Positions 1 through 8,719 of a stretch of 8,719 nt of DNA are shown here, piece by piece. Position 1 is the first letter of the stretch. Each line of letters opens with the position of its first letter. Position numbers and translations under genes: made by a program. The stretch is from Gammaproteobacteria bacterium (GTDB lineage: Bacteria; Pseudomonadota; Gammaproteobacteria; Arenicellales; UBA868): positions 1 to 8,719 of the forward strand of contig DPVA01000183.1 in the NCBI GenBank assembly GCA_003529705.1. The letters are read 5' to 3'. The notes below the pieces were generated by a model. It was not told where the DNA came from and ran no database searches. It worked only from the letters and a program-made list of their open reading frames with translations.

Positions 1-3000
1 ATCATCTCCAGCTTGAGTGTGTAGAGGGCAGATTCTTCTTCACAGTCCGAAATTCGCTGGTAAAGCATCAGGCGGGCGTGAACGTCGTGGATAAAGGCCT
101 CCGGAATATAGGCGCTCGATTCAGTATCCACTTCGCTTGCCGACCGTTTGGGCGGGGGCGAGGAAAGTTTTTCGCCGCTTAGGTCTCGGATAGCCTTATT
201 CAGGAAATCGCTATACATCGAAAACCCAATTTCCTCGATGATCCCGCTTTGTCCTTCACCAAGGAGTTCTCCGGCGCCACGGATCTCTAGGTCGTGGTTG
301 GCAAGGGCGAATCCGGCGCCAAGTTCTGTCAGGTTTTCAATTGCCTCTAGCCTCCTTTTCGCAGGTTCGCTCATAAATTCGGGATCGGGAACGAGGAGAA
401 ACGCGAAAGCCTGGTGGCGTGAGCGGCCGACCCGGCCGCGCAGTTGATGCAGTTGAGCGAGACCGAAACGGTCTGCCCGGTTCATGATAATCGTGTTGGC
501 GGTAGGAACGTCAATGCCACTCTCTATAATGGTGCTGCAGACCAAGATGTCAAAACGCTGGTGGTAGAAATCCCGCATTACGGACTCCAACCCACCTTTT
601 GGCATCTGACCGTGGCCGACTTCGATAGACGCCTCGGGAATCAGTACCCGCAGATCTTCAGCTACCCGCTCGATAGTGCTGACGTCATTATGGAGAAAAT
701 AGACCTGACCACCACGATGCAGTTCGCGCAGACAGGCTTCTCGAATCAGATGGTTTGAATACCGATTTACTGTCGTTTTTATTGACACTCTGCCAGGGGG
801 TGGAGAGCCGATCAGTGAAATAGATCGTAGTCCTGCCAGAGCAATATTCAGGGTTCGGGGAATGGGTGTTGCAGTCAGGGTGAGAACATCAACCTCTTCA
901 CGGAGTTGCTTTAAGCGCTCCTTCTGGCGAACACCGAATCGATGTTCCTCGTCGATGATGACGAGACCCAGGTTTCGGAAATCGAGATCCTGCTGGAGCA
1001 ACCGATGCGTGCCTACCACTATGTCAATCGCTCCCTCCTGAATCTCATTTACGAGAGCTCTATTTGCGGCCTGCGTCTTGAAGCGTGAGAGGCTCTCAAT
1101 TCGAACAGGGTAGTCGGCAAACCGTTCGTTAAAGACGTCATAATGCTGATTAGCCAGTAAAGTGGTTGGTGTCAGGACGGCAACTTGATATCCACTCTGA
1201 GCGACCACGAAAGCCGCGCGGAGTGCCACTTCAGTCTTCCCGAACCCAACATCACCACATACGAGTCGATCCATCGGTACGGGAGCGCCAAGGTCCGCGA
1301 GGACCTCTTCGATAGCTTGTTCTTGGTCGGGCGTTTCGTCGTAAGAAAATCCTGCTCGAAAACCCATGTACTCATCCTGCGGAACTGAAAAGATGCGGCC
1401 GGGACGTAGAGTACGTAACGCCTGTGTTTTTAGCAGTTCAGCTGCAGCGTCATGCGCTCGCTTTGTCGCTCGCTTTTTCGCTTTTCTCCATTGGTCGCTG
1501 CCCAGGCGATGCAGAGGTGCGTTTTCGGGGTCTCCACCGATGTATCGAGAGAGCACATTGATACTCAACACCGGTACATATAATTTTCCATCATCCAAAT
1601 ACCGAATGACCAGAAATTCGTTCTTCTGGCCGTTGAGATCAAGCCAGTGGAGCCCACCGAATCTGCCAACCCCATGCTCAATATGAACCACAGGGTCACC
1701 GTCATGTAATTCGGCGAGGGAGCGAATAATCGCCTCTGGGTTCTGGGTTCGTTCTTTTCGACGCTGGTGGACCCGCTCGCCATAGAGTTGGGACTCGACA
1801 ATGATTTCAACAGGAGGTGCAACGGTCACGAGTCCTCGGTCCAGCGGAGAGGAAGTAATGGTGTTGCACTCAAAGCCGCCTTCCAGGAGTTCTGGCCAAC
1901 TACCGACTTCCTCCACGTGAAGGCCGTGACCCGCCAGAAGTTCCTGCAATGCCCGAGCGCGCCCGGGAGTTTCAGTGCTCAGCAGCACCTTGGGTCCTGA
2001 TGAGTTACCTAGACGCTCGGTCAATGCTGAGAAGGGTGTGGAGGACTTGTGGTCGACCGGATAGGACGGAGGCGGTCTCGCGAAATCCGAATTTGAATGT
2101 TCAGATATAGGTCCAAGAACTTTCACAGGACCGGATTCGGAAATAGTCTTGATCGCAAGTTCAGGATTTAGACAAAGTATCTCTGGAGAAAGCGGCTGCC
2201 TTTCAGGATCGAGGCTGCAGTGCTCGAAACGATCTTTGATCCCCGCCCATTCAGACCGAAGTTGATCCTGCCAGCTTTGCGGGACCACCCATTGAGTACC
2301 TTGGGGAAGATAATCAAAGATCGTACTCGGGGATTCGAAAAAGAGCGGAAGATAAAACTCGATACCTGCAGGAAGTCGGCCTTGGGAGACTTCCCGGTAA
2401 ATCATTGATGACTGCGGATCACCGGCAAAGAATCGACGATAGGACTTTCGAAACTGCTCGATTGCGGGTTGGTCTGTGGGGAACTCTCGGGCGGGAAGCA
2501 CACTCAGTGCTGGCGTGTCACCCGTCGACTTTTGGGTATCGGGATCAAATAGGCGGATCTTTTCAATTTCGTCACCAAATAAATCCAGTCGAAAGGGTGA
2601 GTCCGCCCCCATTGGGAAGACATCAATAATGCCTCCACGTATTGCATATTCTCCCTCGGACATAACCTGGGAGACGCCCAAATAGCCTGCGTCCGCTAAT
2701 CGATCGCGAAGTCGCAGCGGATCAATTGCAGTCCCGCGGGAGAGATTAAAGGTTGACCCGGAGATGAAGGACCTCACGGGGAGGTGAAACAAAATCTGCT
2801 CGGGACAGAGCAGAAGGATAAAGGGCTCTGAACGGCATAGACGCTCCATGGTTTGAATGCGCTGAGACGTGATCTCAGGATGGGGGGAGTAGCGATCGTA
2901 AGGGAGGCATTCCCAACCTGGCAGCGTGCAAACGCGGCCAGCATCTTGCGCCAGGAAAAACCCCAACTCATCGACCAGAAGATCCAACTCCCGGACGGAC

Positions 3001-3140
3001 GATGCAATGAAGGCAGTGTGGGCTGTAGTCTCGCTTAATTGAGCGATTCTCAGTGCTAACGCCGAACCCGGAGAATGTGACCACCAGGTTGCGGATATTG
3101 TCTTTTCCGAAGCCGACGGAACGGCAGATGATAGTGGCAC
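1..3140 (-). CDS. mfd: Transcription-repair coupling factor Mfd (C-terminus beyond left edge)
   Basis: ATP-dependent DNA translocase that pushes stalled RNA polymerase off DNA and recruits UvrA for nucleotide excision repair. The frame is open from the left edge to the start, giving about 1046 residues; E. coli Mfd has 1148, so roughly 100 C-terminal residues are missing. Visible in order: the UvrB-like N-terminal module (W76-x-x-LPYDR, then EGEYAIRGGIIDVFPMG); the RNA-polymerase-interacting domain (residues ~480-560, HIEHGVGRF at 486-494); Walker A GDVGFGKT at 629-636; the DEEH box at 730-733; TATPIPRT at 756-763; QLRGRVGR at 899-906; and the TRG-like region after it (LEIRGAGELLGE). The C-terminal domain has begun at the edge. 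The start is GTG at 3140: an in-frame TAA lies 42 nt upstream, no ATG lies before the conserved N-terminus, and the resulting positions match E. coli within a few residues. No Shine-Dalgarno is evident, so the start is the least certain part. It is divergent from ispD. Confidence 0.97.
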   Translation of the reverse strand, partial: MPLSSAVPSASEKTISATWWSHSPGSALALRIAQLSETTAHTAFIASSVRELDLLVDELGFFLAQDAGRVCTLPGWECLPYDRYSPHPEITSQRIQTMERLCRSEPFILLLCPEQILFHLPVRSFISGSTFNLSRGTAIDPLRLRDRLADAGYLGVSQVMSEGEYAIRGGIIDVFPMGADSPFRLDLFGDEIEKIRLFDPDTQKSTGDTPALSVLPAREFPTDQPAIEQFRKSYRRFFAGDPQSSMIYREVSQGRLPAGIEFYLPLFFESPSTIFDYLPQGTQWVVPQSWQDQLRSEWAGIKDRFEHCSLDPERQPLSPEILCLNPELAIKTISESGPVKVLGPISEHSNSDFARPPPSYPVDHKSSTPFSALTERLGNSSGPKVLLSTETPGRARALQELLAGHGLHVEEVGSWPELLEGGFECNTITSSPLDRGLVTVAPPVEIIVESQLYGERVHQRRKERTQNPEAIIRSLAELHDGDPVVHIEHGVGRFGGLHWLDLNGQKNEFLVIRYLDDGKLYVPVLSINVLSRYIGGDPENAPLHRLGSDQWRKAKKRATKRAHDAAAELLKTQALRTLRPGRIFSVPQDEYMGFRAGFSYDETPDQEQAIEEVLADLGAPVPMDRLVCGDVGFGKTEVALRAAFVVAQSGYQVAVLTPTTLLANQHYDVFNERFADYPVRIESLSRFKTQAANRALVNEIQEGAIDIVVGTHRLLQQDLDFRNLGLVIIDEEHRFGVRQKERLKQLREEVDVLTLTATPIPRTLNIALAGLRSISLIGSPPPGRVSIKTTVNRYSNHLIREACLRELHRGGQVYFLHNDVSTIERVAEDLRVLIPEASIEVGHGQMPKGGLESVMRDFYHQRFDILVCSTIIESGIDVPTANTIIMNRADRFGLAQLHQLRGRVGRSRHQAFAFLLVPDPEFMSEPAKRRLEAIENLTELGAGFALANHDLEIRGAGELLGEGQSGIIEEIGFSMYSDFLNKAIRDLSGEKLSSPPPKRSASEVDTESSAYIPEAFIHDVHARLMLYQRISDCEEESALYTLKLEM

Positions 3141-3224
3141 AGGGGAACGCGTTGAAAATAAATTGCTATTTTATCGTAAACTCGAAGTTGACCTGTCCTC
3201 ACCAACCCGTGAAATCAGTCATCA
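3141..3224. promoter_or_regulatory. Divergent mfd/ispD intergenic control region
   Basis: This 84-bp gap must hold the promoters of both divergent genes unless they are read from farther away. It has an AT-rich core at 3152-3181. On the plus strand TTGAAA (3152-3157) lies 19 bp before TAAACT (3177-3182), a weak candidate promoter for ispD. On the minus strand TAAAAT (3173-3168) is a possible -10 for mfd, about 28 bp before its GTG, but I find no good -35 at the right distance. Neither GTG start has a recognisable purine-rich ribosome binding site. The promoter assignments are inferred from loose consensus matches only. Confidence 0.35.
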
Positions 3225-3938
3225 GTGAATACGAGAATCTGGGCGATCGTACCTGCGGCCGGGATTGGTGCACGGTTCGGTAGCGATCTGCCAAAGCAAT
3301 ATCACGAACTCGCGGCAACGCCAATTATTGTCCGGACGTTGCAGCGGTTGGGTAGAGTTAATCGGATTTCAGGTATTGGCGTTGGTATCGCGGCCGATGA
3401 TACGGTTTGGCCGAAAATTTCCTCTGGACTGTCCGAGTCGATTTGGTCTTTCGTGGGTGGCCCGACCCGGCTAGAAACAATTAGCAACGGACTTAAGGAG
3501 TTGATCAATCGGGATGAAGGCGACGGCTGGGTTTTGATTCACGATGCAGTCCGGCCCTGCGTGCGCATCGAGGACGTGGATCGCCTGATTGATGCTGTTG
3601 ATTTCGAACCTCCCGGCGGATTGCTTGCGTCACCAGTCGTTGATACTGTGAAGTCGACGGATTCGACGGCACGAGTTATCCAGACGGTATCACGGGTAAA
3701 TCTCTGGCACGCTCAGACTCCGCAATTATTCCCAGTAGGGTTACTCCAGAAAGCGGTAACCAAGGCAATCGACCAGCAGCTCGAGTGCACCGACGATGCA
3801 CAGGCGATTGAGCAGTTGGGATTGCGTCCAAAGATAGTCGCGTGCGCGGACCATAATTTCAAGATAACCCATCAATCGGACTTAGTCCTTGCTGGGTTGG
3901 TCCTTTCTCAACAGGACTCGAACACATGTTCCGGGTAG
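3225..3938 (+). CDS. ispD: 2-C-methyl-D-erythritol 4-phosphate cytidylyltransferase IspD
   Basis: Transfers CMP from CTP to methylerythritol 4-phosphate, the third step of the MEP isoprenoid pathway, in the cytoplasm. The product is 237 aa, close to E. coli IspD (236). Visible: the nucleotide-binding loop PAAGIGAR at 10-17 and PKQY at 23-26 (Arg17 and Lys24 match the catalytic Arg20 and Lys27 of E. coli); GGPTR at 78-82; HDAVRP at 106-111; VDTVK at 139-143; Arg157 followed by LWHAQTPQ; TDDA at 189-192; and Lys213 in NFKIT. The base-contacting serine of the GGxxRxxSV motif is a threonine here (T85), a conservative change. GTG at 3225 is the only sensible start, because TGA lies in frame just upstream and the conserved fold begins at residue 5. 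There is no clear Shine-Dalgarno. Its 3' end overlaps ispF by 13 bp, so the two form an operon. Confidence 0.97.
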   Translation: MNTRIWAIVPAAGIGARFGSDLPKQYHELAATPIIVRTLQRLGRVNRISGIGVGIAADDTVWPKISSGLSESIWSFVGGPTRLETISNGLKELINRDEGDGWVLIHDAVRPCVRIEDVDRLIDAVDFEPPGGLLASPVVDTVKSTDSTARVIQTVSRVNLWHAQTPQLFPVGLLQKAVTKAIDQQLECTDDAQAIEQLGLRPKIVACADHNFKITHQSDLVLAGLVLSQQDSNTCSG

Positions 3939-4411
3939 GCCAGGGTTACGACGTTCATCGCCTCGAGCCAGGACGTGATCTCTGGATTGGGGGCGTCCAG
4001 ATTCCATTTCCAAAGGGCCTTTCAGGGCACAGTGACGCGGATGTTTTGCTCCATGCAATTTGCGACGCACTCCTTGGGGCTGCTGCTGCAGGAGATATTG
4101 GATTTCATTTCCCCGACTCGGATTCAGCGCATAAAGGACGGAAAAGCCGAGAGTTTCTTCAGCGAGTGCGTGACGTTGTACTTACCAGCGGCTGGTTGAT
4201 CGGGAATATTGATGCTACTGTGGTTGCTGAAAAGCCCAAACTTATGCCGTACATTGACGAGATGCGTAGCAATGTAGCGGCAATTCTGCAGATCGAACTG
4301 TCTCAGGTTAGTATCAAAGCGACCACCACTGAAGGACTTGGATTGACGGGTCGGGGCGAGGGGATTGCGGCGCTTGCGGTGGCAATGCTTACGAGCGAAC
4401 CTTTTGGGTGA
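3926..4411 (+). CDS. ispF: 2-C-methyl-D-erythritol 2,4-cyclodiphosphate synthase IspF
   Basis: Cyclises CDP-methylerythritol 2-phosphate to methylerythritol 2,4-cyclodiphosphate with loss of CMP, the fifth step of the MEP pathway. It acts as a homotrimer with an active-site divalent metal. The product is 161 aa, usual for the family (E. coli 159). Visible: GYDVHRL at 7-13, where Asp9 and His11 are metal ligands; GHSDADVLLHA at 34-44 with the third ligand His43; GDIG at 56-59 and FPDSD after it; and the near-C-terminal signature KATTTEGLGLTGRGEGIA. The ATG at 3926 lies inside the end of ispD, with AGGA at 3913-3916 nine bases upstream, which suggests translational coupling. IspD and IspF are separate proteins, not the IspDF fusion seen in some other bacteria. 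The last 23 bp overlap the 3' end of the convergent smr gene. Confidence 0.98.
   Translation: MFRVGQGYDVHRLEPGRDLWIGGVQIPFPKGLSGHSDADVLLHAICDALLGAAAAGDIGFHFPDSDSAHKGRKSREFLQRVRDVVLTSGWLIGNIDATVVAEKPKLMPYIDEMRSNVAAILQIELSQVSIKATTTEGLGLTGRGEGIAALAVAMLTSEPFG
4389..4411. other. Convergent 3'-end overlap of ispF and smr
   Basis: The ispF stop TGA (4409-4411) and the smr stop TAA (4391-4389 on the minus strand) face each other with a 23-bp coding overlap. I see no GC-rich hairpin followed by a T-run on either strand for about 50 bp on each side. The two transcripts therefore probably run into each other's coding regions and have complementary 3' ends. This is read directly from the coordinates; the RNA consequence is inferred. 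Confidence 0.9.
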
Positions 4412-4913
4412 TTACATAAAATGCGCCGCTACCTCCATCCGCGGGCGATGCCCAGCAATACGCTTTTACCCAGATTTGTCTCTGCAGTAGATCTAACGCG
4501 GCGAAGCGTACGGGTGAATAACCTTCCCGGGAATGCGATCCTTTTCCTGTGATCACGAGCAGGCAGTTGAGACTAAAGTCAGTATGAACTTCGATAAAGT
4601 TGGCCAGAGCAGTTTCCGCCTCTGCTACGGTTTTTCCGTGAAGGTCAATTGTGGCGCTAGGCCGGTAACGGCCCTGGCGTAAATCCTTCAATACTACTGC
4701 GGGTAGATCGGCGCGGTAAAATAATTCTCCTTCTTCGCGGGAGACTCCTGGAGCCGCGCGTTGACTGGTTTGTGGCATATTCCTCTTTACCTCCTGCCGA
4801 GGTGCTGCAGCGCGTGGTTCATCGATCAATCGATCGACGTTGGCAACCGCGGTCCGGAATAACTCGGTATCCTCCGGGGAGAGTTCGGTACGAGGTAGGG
4901 ACTTTTTAGCCAT
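4389..4913 (-). CDS. Smr-domain protein (SmrA/SmrB-like putative endonuclease)
   Basis: Small MutS-related (Smr) domain protein of 174 aa, close in size to E. coli SmrA (YdaL) and SmrB (YfcN). SmrB is known to cleave mRNA at collided ribosomes; that role is inferred here from family only. Residues 1-80 form a charged, low-conservation N-terminal arm. The Smr domain runs from about 86 to 170: IDLHG with D90, H92 and G93 (the catalytic DxH motif), TGKG at 122-125 followed by HSREG, and GGSGAFYV at 160-167. All hallmark motifs are present, so it should be active. The ATG at 4913 is preceded by AAGGA (4924-4920) with a 6-base spacer; this site overlaps the trxB stop codon, and the intergenic gap is only 9 bp, so it is probably cotranscribed and coupled with trxB. 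I cannot decide between the SmrA and SmrB subgroups, so I give no symbol. Confidence 0.92.
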   Translation of the reverse strand: MAKKSLPRTELSPEDTELFRTAVANVDRLIDEPRAAAPRQEVKRNMPQTSQRAAPGVSREEGELFYRADLPAVVLKDLRQGRYRPSATIDLHGKTVAEAETALANFIEVHTDFSLNCLLVITGKGSHSREGYSPVRFAALDLLQRQIWVKAYCWASPADGGSGAFYVITQKVRS

Positions 4914-4922
4914 GCGACGTCC

Positions 4923-5957
<1,035 letters not shown>

Positions 5958-5963
5958 TCATTC

Positions 5964-5992
5964 TTAGGAATAACATCAGGATTCGATATAAT
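5964..5992 (+). promoter_or_regulatory. Predicted sigma-70 promoter of ftsK
   Basis: TATAAT at 5987-5992 is an exact -10 consensus. The hexamer 17 bp upstream, TTAGGA (5964-5969), matches the -35 consensus at three of six positions. Transcription would start near 5999, giving a leader of about 35 nt before the TTG of ftsK. The prediction rests on consensus and position only. Confidence 0.6.
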
Positions 5993-6017
5993 TGCCATTT
6001 AGTTTGGTCTAACGGCC

Positions 6018-6023
6018 AAGAGG
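6018..6023 (+). promoter_or_regulatory. Ribosome binding site deciding the TTG start of ftsK
   Basis: AAGAGG lies 10 bases before TTG 6034. Because TGA at 6025-6027 closes the frame just upstream and the next methionine is far inside the protein, this site supports TTG as the true start codon. Confidence 0.65.
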
Positions 6024-6033
6024 TTGACTTTCT

Positions 6034-8346
6034 TTGGCCCAGGCAAAAACAAAAAATACCCGGAACACTTCTGAGCCTGGCATTCCACCAAGACTTGTTG
6101 GTCTCGGCCGAGAGGTGCTGGTCATTGCCTTGGCGGCGTTGACTGGATACCTGCTAATTTGTCTGGTTTCTTATTCGTCGACTGATCCCGGCTGGACTTC
6201 GACGGGCGATGGAGGCCCGATTAAGAATCTTGGCGGACGGTTTGGCGCTTGGTTTGCCGACCTGTTTCTGCATGCGTTTGGGTATTCTGCCTATCTTTTC
6301 CCTCTGATTTTCGCGTTCTTGAGCGTCCGTATCCTCAGAAATCGGTCTAAAACGTCAAGTCCGCAGGCAAGAGCTGCTCATGGGGTCGGGCTGGCGCTCA
6401 CCGTATTTGCCGCGTGTGGAATCGGGTTTCTCCACTTCAGCAGTACGGCCTCGGGGTTGGGCTTTTCCGGTGGGGGTTGGCTTGGCCTCGTGACCGGTGG
6501 TTGGCTGCTTGATGCTTTCGGGTTGGTGGGGGCAACCGTTTTGCTTCTCGTGGCGCTGGTCGGCGGAATCTCGTGGACCCTTGATATCTCTTGGTTCACC
6601 GTGATGGATCGCCTCGGAGAGCAGGCTTGGGGATGGTCAGAGTGGGTGAAGATCTGGCTTTCGGAGTTGGCGGACAAGACCAAGGGTGCAAGATCTAGGA
6701 AACAACGTCAAGAAACCGTTGCCGAAATCAGACGGGAACGCGAGCACAAAGAGCCGCCTCGCATTGAGCCTAAGATTCAGACGGCTAAAGAGGGAGTCCG
6801 TTTTCAAAAAGAAAAGCAGGCATCCATACCTCTTTTTGTCGACGGCAAGGCTCCGCAAGGTGATTTGCCTGCGCTGAAGTTGCTCGATCAGCCGGACGAG
6901 CAGGCCGGAGGGTTCAGCAAAGAAACGCTGGAAATGATGTCGCGGCTGGTTGAAAAAAAGTTACGCGACTTTAATGTCAATGTCACCGTTGTCTCTGTTC
7001 AGCCCGGCCCGGTGATTACGCGTTTTGAGATCGATCCGGCTGCCGGTATCAAGGCCAGCCAGATCGTTGGCCTGTCACGGGATTTGGCCCGGGCACTGTC
7101 CGTTGTCAGTGTTCGCGTGGTAGAGAACATTCCCGGGAAAACCTATATTGGCCTTGAGATTCCAAATGAGAGTCGTGAAACGGTGTTTCTTCTCGAAGGA
7201 CTCGCGTCGGAGGTGTATGAGACAAGCAAGAGCCCACTTACTGTGATCCTCGGTAAGGATATTGCGGGAGAAGCAGTGGTGTCCGATCTCTCCAAGATGC
7301 CTCATGTATTGATTGCCGGAACGACGGGGGCTGGAAAATCAGTCTGTGTTAACGCCATCGTTCTCAGCATTCTCTATAAAGCGACACCAGAGGATGTGCG
7401 GATGATCATGGTTGATCCGAAAATGCTGGAACTTTCGGCCTACGACGGAATTCCCCATCTGTTGACGCCAGTGGTTACAGACATGCAAAAGGCGGCGAAC
7501 GCGCTGCGGTGGTGCATTGTGGAGATGGACCGGCGATTCCGTCTGATGGCGGCCCTTGGGGTTCGCAATATCGTTGGCTACAACCGGAAAGTAGAAGCGG
7601 CCATCAACAGTGGCAAGCCTCTGGATGACCCCCTCTTTGAGCCGATACCCGGGGACGATGCACCGGCGCTGAAGCTCGGTAAGATTCCCTACGTGGTCGT
7701 CATTATTGATGAGTTTGCGGATCTGATGATGGTAGTTGGCAAGAAAATTGAAGAGTTGATCACCCGGATCGCTCAACGAGCTCGGGCCGCGGGTATTCAT
7801 CTGGTGCTCGCTACACAGCGTCCCTCTGTAGACGTAGTCACCGGCTTGATCAAAGCTAACATCCCGACTCGAATAGCCTTCCAGGTTTCTTCTCGGGCTG
7901 ATTCGAGAACAGTTCTTGACCAGATGGGAGCAGAGCAACTGCTTGGACACGGGGATATGCTGTTTCTTCCGCCTGGAACCGGCTTTCCGGTTCGTGTCCA
8001 TGGGTCTTTTGTCTCGGACCAGGAGGTGCATCGTGTCGCAGAGGAGTTGAAGAGCAGCGGGACGCCCGACTACCTCGAGGCCGTTATTGACAGTTCGGCA
8101 TTGAGCACCGCCGCAATCGGGGAAGGGAGCGATGAAAGCAGTAATGGCGAGGATGACCCCCTCTACGACAAGGCACTTGCATTTGTCACCGAGACACGTC
8201 GGGCCTCGATCTCGTCAGTGCAGCGCCACCTTCGGGTGGGCTATAACCGGGCCGCCCGAATGATCGAATCAATGGAAGCCGCGGGCGCGGTCGGGCCGCT
8301 TGAAAACGGTAAACGTGAAGTGCTCGCACCGGGGCCTTCAGAGTAA
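6034..8346 (+). CDS. ftsK: Septal DNA translocase FtsK
   Basis: Membrane-anchored hexameric ATPase that pumps chromosomal DNA at the division septum and activates XerCD recombination at dif. The product is 770 aa, near the Pseudomonas-type length and much shorter than E. coli FtsK (1329), which has a long linker. Membrane segments lie at about 28-47, 77-100, 116-135 and 162-182. A short charged Lys/Arg/Glu-rich linker covers ~210-290. The alpha domain begins near 293 ([14 protein letters not shown]). The beta motor has Walker [10 protein letters not shown] at 428-436, Walker [11 protein letters not shown] with D559 and E560, and [12 protein letters not shown] downstream. The C-terminal gamma winged helix spans ~707-766, with the DNA-reading segment [16 protein letters not shown]. 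All motifs look intact. The start is TTG (see the ribosome binding site entry). It is divergent from trxB; its stop overlaps a potential lolA start as TAATG. Confidence 0.98.
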   Translation: MAQAKTKNTRNTSEPGIPPRLVGLGREVLVIALAALTGYLLICLVSYSSTDPGWTSTGDGGPIKNLGGRFGAWFADLFLHAFGYSAYLFPLIFAFLSVRILRNRSKTSSPQARAAHGVGLALTVFAACGIGFLHFSSTASGLGFSGGGWLGLVTGGWLLDAFGLVGATVLLLVALVGGISWTLDISWFTVMDRLGEQAWGWSEWVKIWLSELADKTKGARSRKQRQETVAEIRREREHKEPPRIEPKIQTAKEGVRFQKEKQASIPLFVDGKAPQGDLPALKLLDQPDEQAGGFSKETLEMMSRLVEKKLRDFNVNVTVVSVQPGPVITRFEIDPAAGIKASQIVGLSRDLARALSVVSVRVVENIPGKTYIGLEIPNESRETVFLLEGLASEVYETSKSPLTVILGKDIAGEAVVSDLSKMPHVLIAGTTGAGKSVCVNAIVLSILYKATPEDVRMIMVDPKMLELSAYDGIPHLLTPVVTDMQKAANALRWCIVEMDRRFRLMAALGVRNIVGYNRKVEAAINSGKPLDDPLFEPIPGDDAPALKLGKIPYVVVIIDEFADLMMVVGKKIEELITRIAQRARAAGIHLVLATQRPSVDVVTGLIKANIPTRIAFQVSSRADSRTVLDQMGAEQLLGHGDMLFLPPGTGFPVRVHGSFVSDQEVHRVAEELKSSGTPDYLEAVIDSSALSTAAIGEGSDESSNGEDDPLYDKALAFVTETRRASISSVQRHLRVGYNRAARMIESMEAAGAVGPLENGKREVLAPGPSE

Positions 8347-8719
8347 TGACGCGGGGAAGTCAGACGGTGATGGTCGACCGGCGCGGGTTTTGTCAGATTT
8401 TATCCTTGGGCGCGATTGGAGGATTGAATGTATTGCCGCAGGTCGCAAAAAGTACAACAGTTGGACCCCTCGAGCGTTTTTTTTCACAGGTGCGAACCCT
8501 GCATGCGGCGTTCCGGCAGTCGGTCCTAACCGAAGATCTTGATCTTATAGACCAGAGCGATGGCGAGTTGTGGCTTTCTCGGCCGGGGAGGTTTCGATGG
8601 GACTATGGAGTCCCGTTGGAACAAGTGGTCGTGGCCGATGGCGAGGAATTATGGGTCTACGACCCGGGACTGGAACAGGCGGTAGTCAGAAAGCAGGACG
8701 AGACGCTTGGCGACACGCC
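8346..8719 (+). CDS. lolA: Outer-membrane lipoprotein carrier protein LolA (C-terminus beyond right edge)
   Basis: Periplasmic chaperone that takes lipoproteins from LolCDE at the inner membrane and hands them to LolB at the outer membrane. About 124 codons are visible of a usual length near 200. The mature part aligns by eye with E. coli LolA: FFSQVRTLHAAFRQSV resembles the SFTQKV region, GELWLSRPGRFRWDY matches GDLWVKRPNLFNW including the conserved Arg, and VVVADGEELWVYDP matches the next strand pair. The N-terminus is a signal peptide with RR at 12-13 (DRRGFCQ), a hydrophobic stretch and a possible cleavage site near residue 34. Two starts are possible: ATG 8346, overlapping the ftsK stop (TAATG), or ATG 8370, with GGGGAAG at 8353-8359 ten bases before it. 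I list the longer form; the shorter begins MVDRRGFCQ. Linkage to ftsK is conserved in gammaproteobacteria and supports the call. Confidence 0.93.
   Translation, partial: MTRGSQTVMVDRRGFCQILSLGAIGGLNVLPQVAKSTTVGPLERFFSQVRTLHAAFRQSVLTEDLDLIDQSDGELWLSRPGRFRWDYGVPLEQVVVADGEELWVYDPGLEQAVVRKQDETLGDT

Noticed and set aside
557..1770. Two E. coli Chi octamers (GCTGGTGG at 557-564 and 1763-1770)
   Set aside because: Both are inside mfd coding sequence; Chi sequence varies between taxa and two octamers in 8.7 kb are close to chance.
148..3038. Many short plus- and minus-strand reading frames across 148-3038
   Set aside because: All lie inside the continuous mfd frame on the minus strand, which translates into conserved Mfd motifs throughout; none has support of its own.
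1..3140. Possibility that mfd is a frameshifted pseudogene, because no single closed ORF covers it
   Set aside because: Translating by eye gives conserved Mfd sequence in one frame from residue 1 to the edge; the frame is simply unclosed because the gene leaves the window.
7339..8031. Long open frame of 230 codons on the minus strand opposite ftsK
   Set aside because: It lies wholly within the conserved ATPase part of ftsK, has no recognisable domain and no ribosome binding site, and is a codon-bias shadow.
8120..8127. KOPS-like octamer GGGAAGGG inside ftsK
   Set aside because: A single match to the FtsK loading motif GGGNAGGG is expected by chance; orientation bias needs a whole genome.

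Overview
The window looks like an ordinary chromosomal housekeeping region of a gammaproteobacterium. The evidence is the protein families (a full-domain Mfd, separate IspD and IspF, a CATC-type thioredoxin reductase, a gammaproteobacterial-type FtsK of moderate length, and LolA) and the gene order trxB / ftsK / lolA. That order matches Pseudomonas and, with lrp inserted, E. coli. GC content is moderate and even, and I see no sign of mobile DNA. The genus cannot be named from this sequence alone.

Layout. Positions 1-3140 (minus) carry mfd, the transcription-repair coupling factor; its C-terminal end lies beyond the left edge. An 84-bp gap separates it from the divergent ispD (3225-3938, plus), whose end overlaps the start of ispF (3926-4411, plus). 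ispF converges on, and overlaps by 23 bp at the 3' ends, a two-gene minus-strand unit: trxB (start chosen at 5879) followed after 9 bp by an Smr-domain gene (4913-4389). A 154-bp divergent control region (5880-6033) separates trxB from ftsK (6034-8346, plus, TTG start). It contains a perfect TATAAT box facing ftsK, a 7-bp inverted repeat, and an 11-bp direct repeat shared with the trxB start. ftsK ends in a TAATG overlap with lolA, which runs off the right edge.

Functions. Mfd removes stalled RNA polymerase and recruits UvrA. IspD and IspF are two steps of the MEP isoprenoid pathway. TrxB reduces thioredoxin with NADPH. The Smr protein belongs to a nuclease family linked in E. coli to cleavage of mRNA at collided ribosomes. 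FtsK is the septal DNA translocase, and LolA carries lipoproteins across the periplasm.

Coding is nearly continuous, with no gene-free stretch over 300 bases. I found no RNA genes, CRISPR, insertion sequences, prophage or defence genes. I do not see an undescribed system here. The most interesting points are small: a twin-arginine-like signal peptide on LolA, the duplicated trxB start segment with an adjoining inverted repeat, the pairing of trxB with smr, and the near absence of ribosome binding sites at the mfd/ispD divergent starts.
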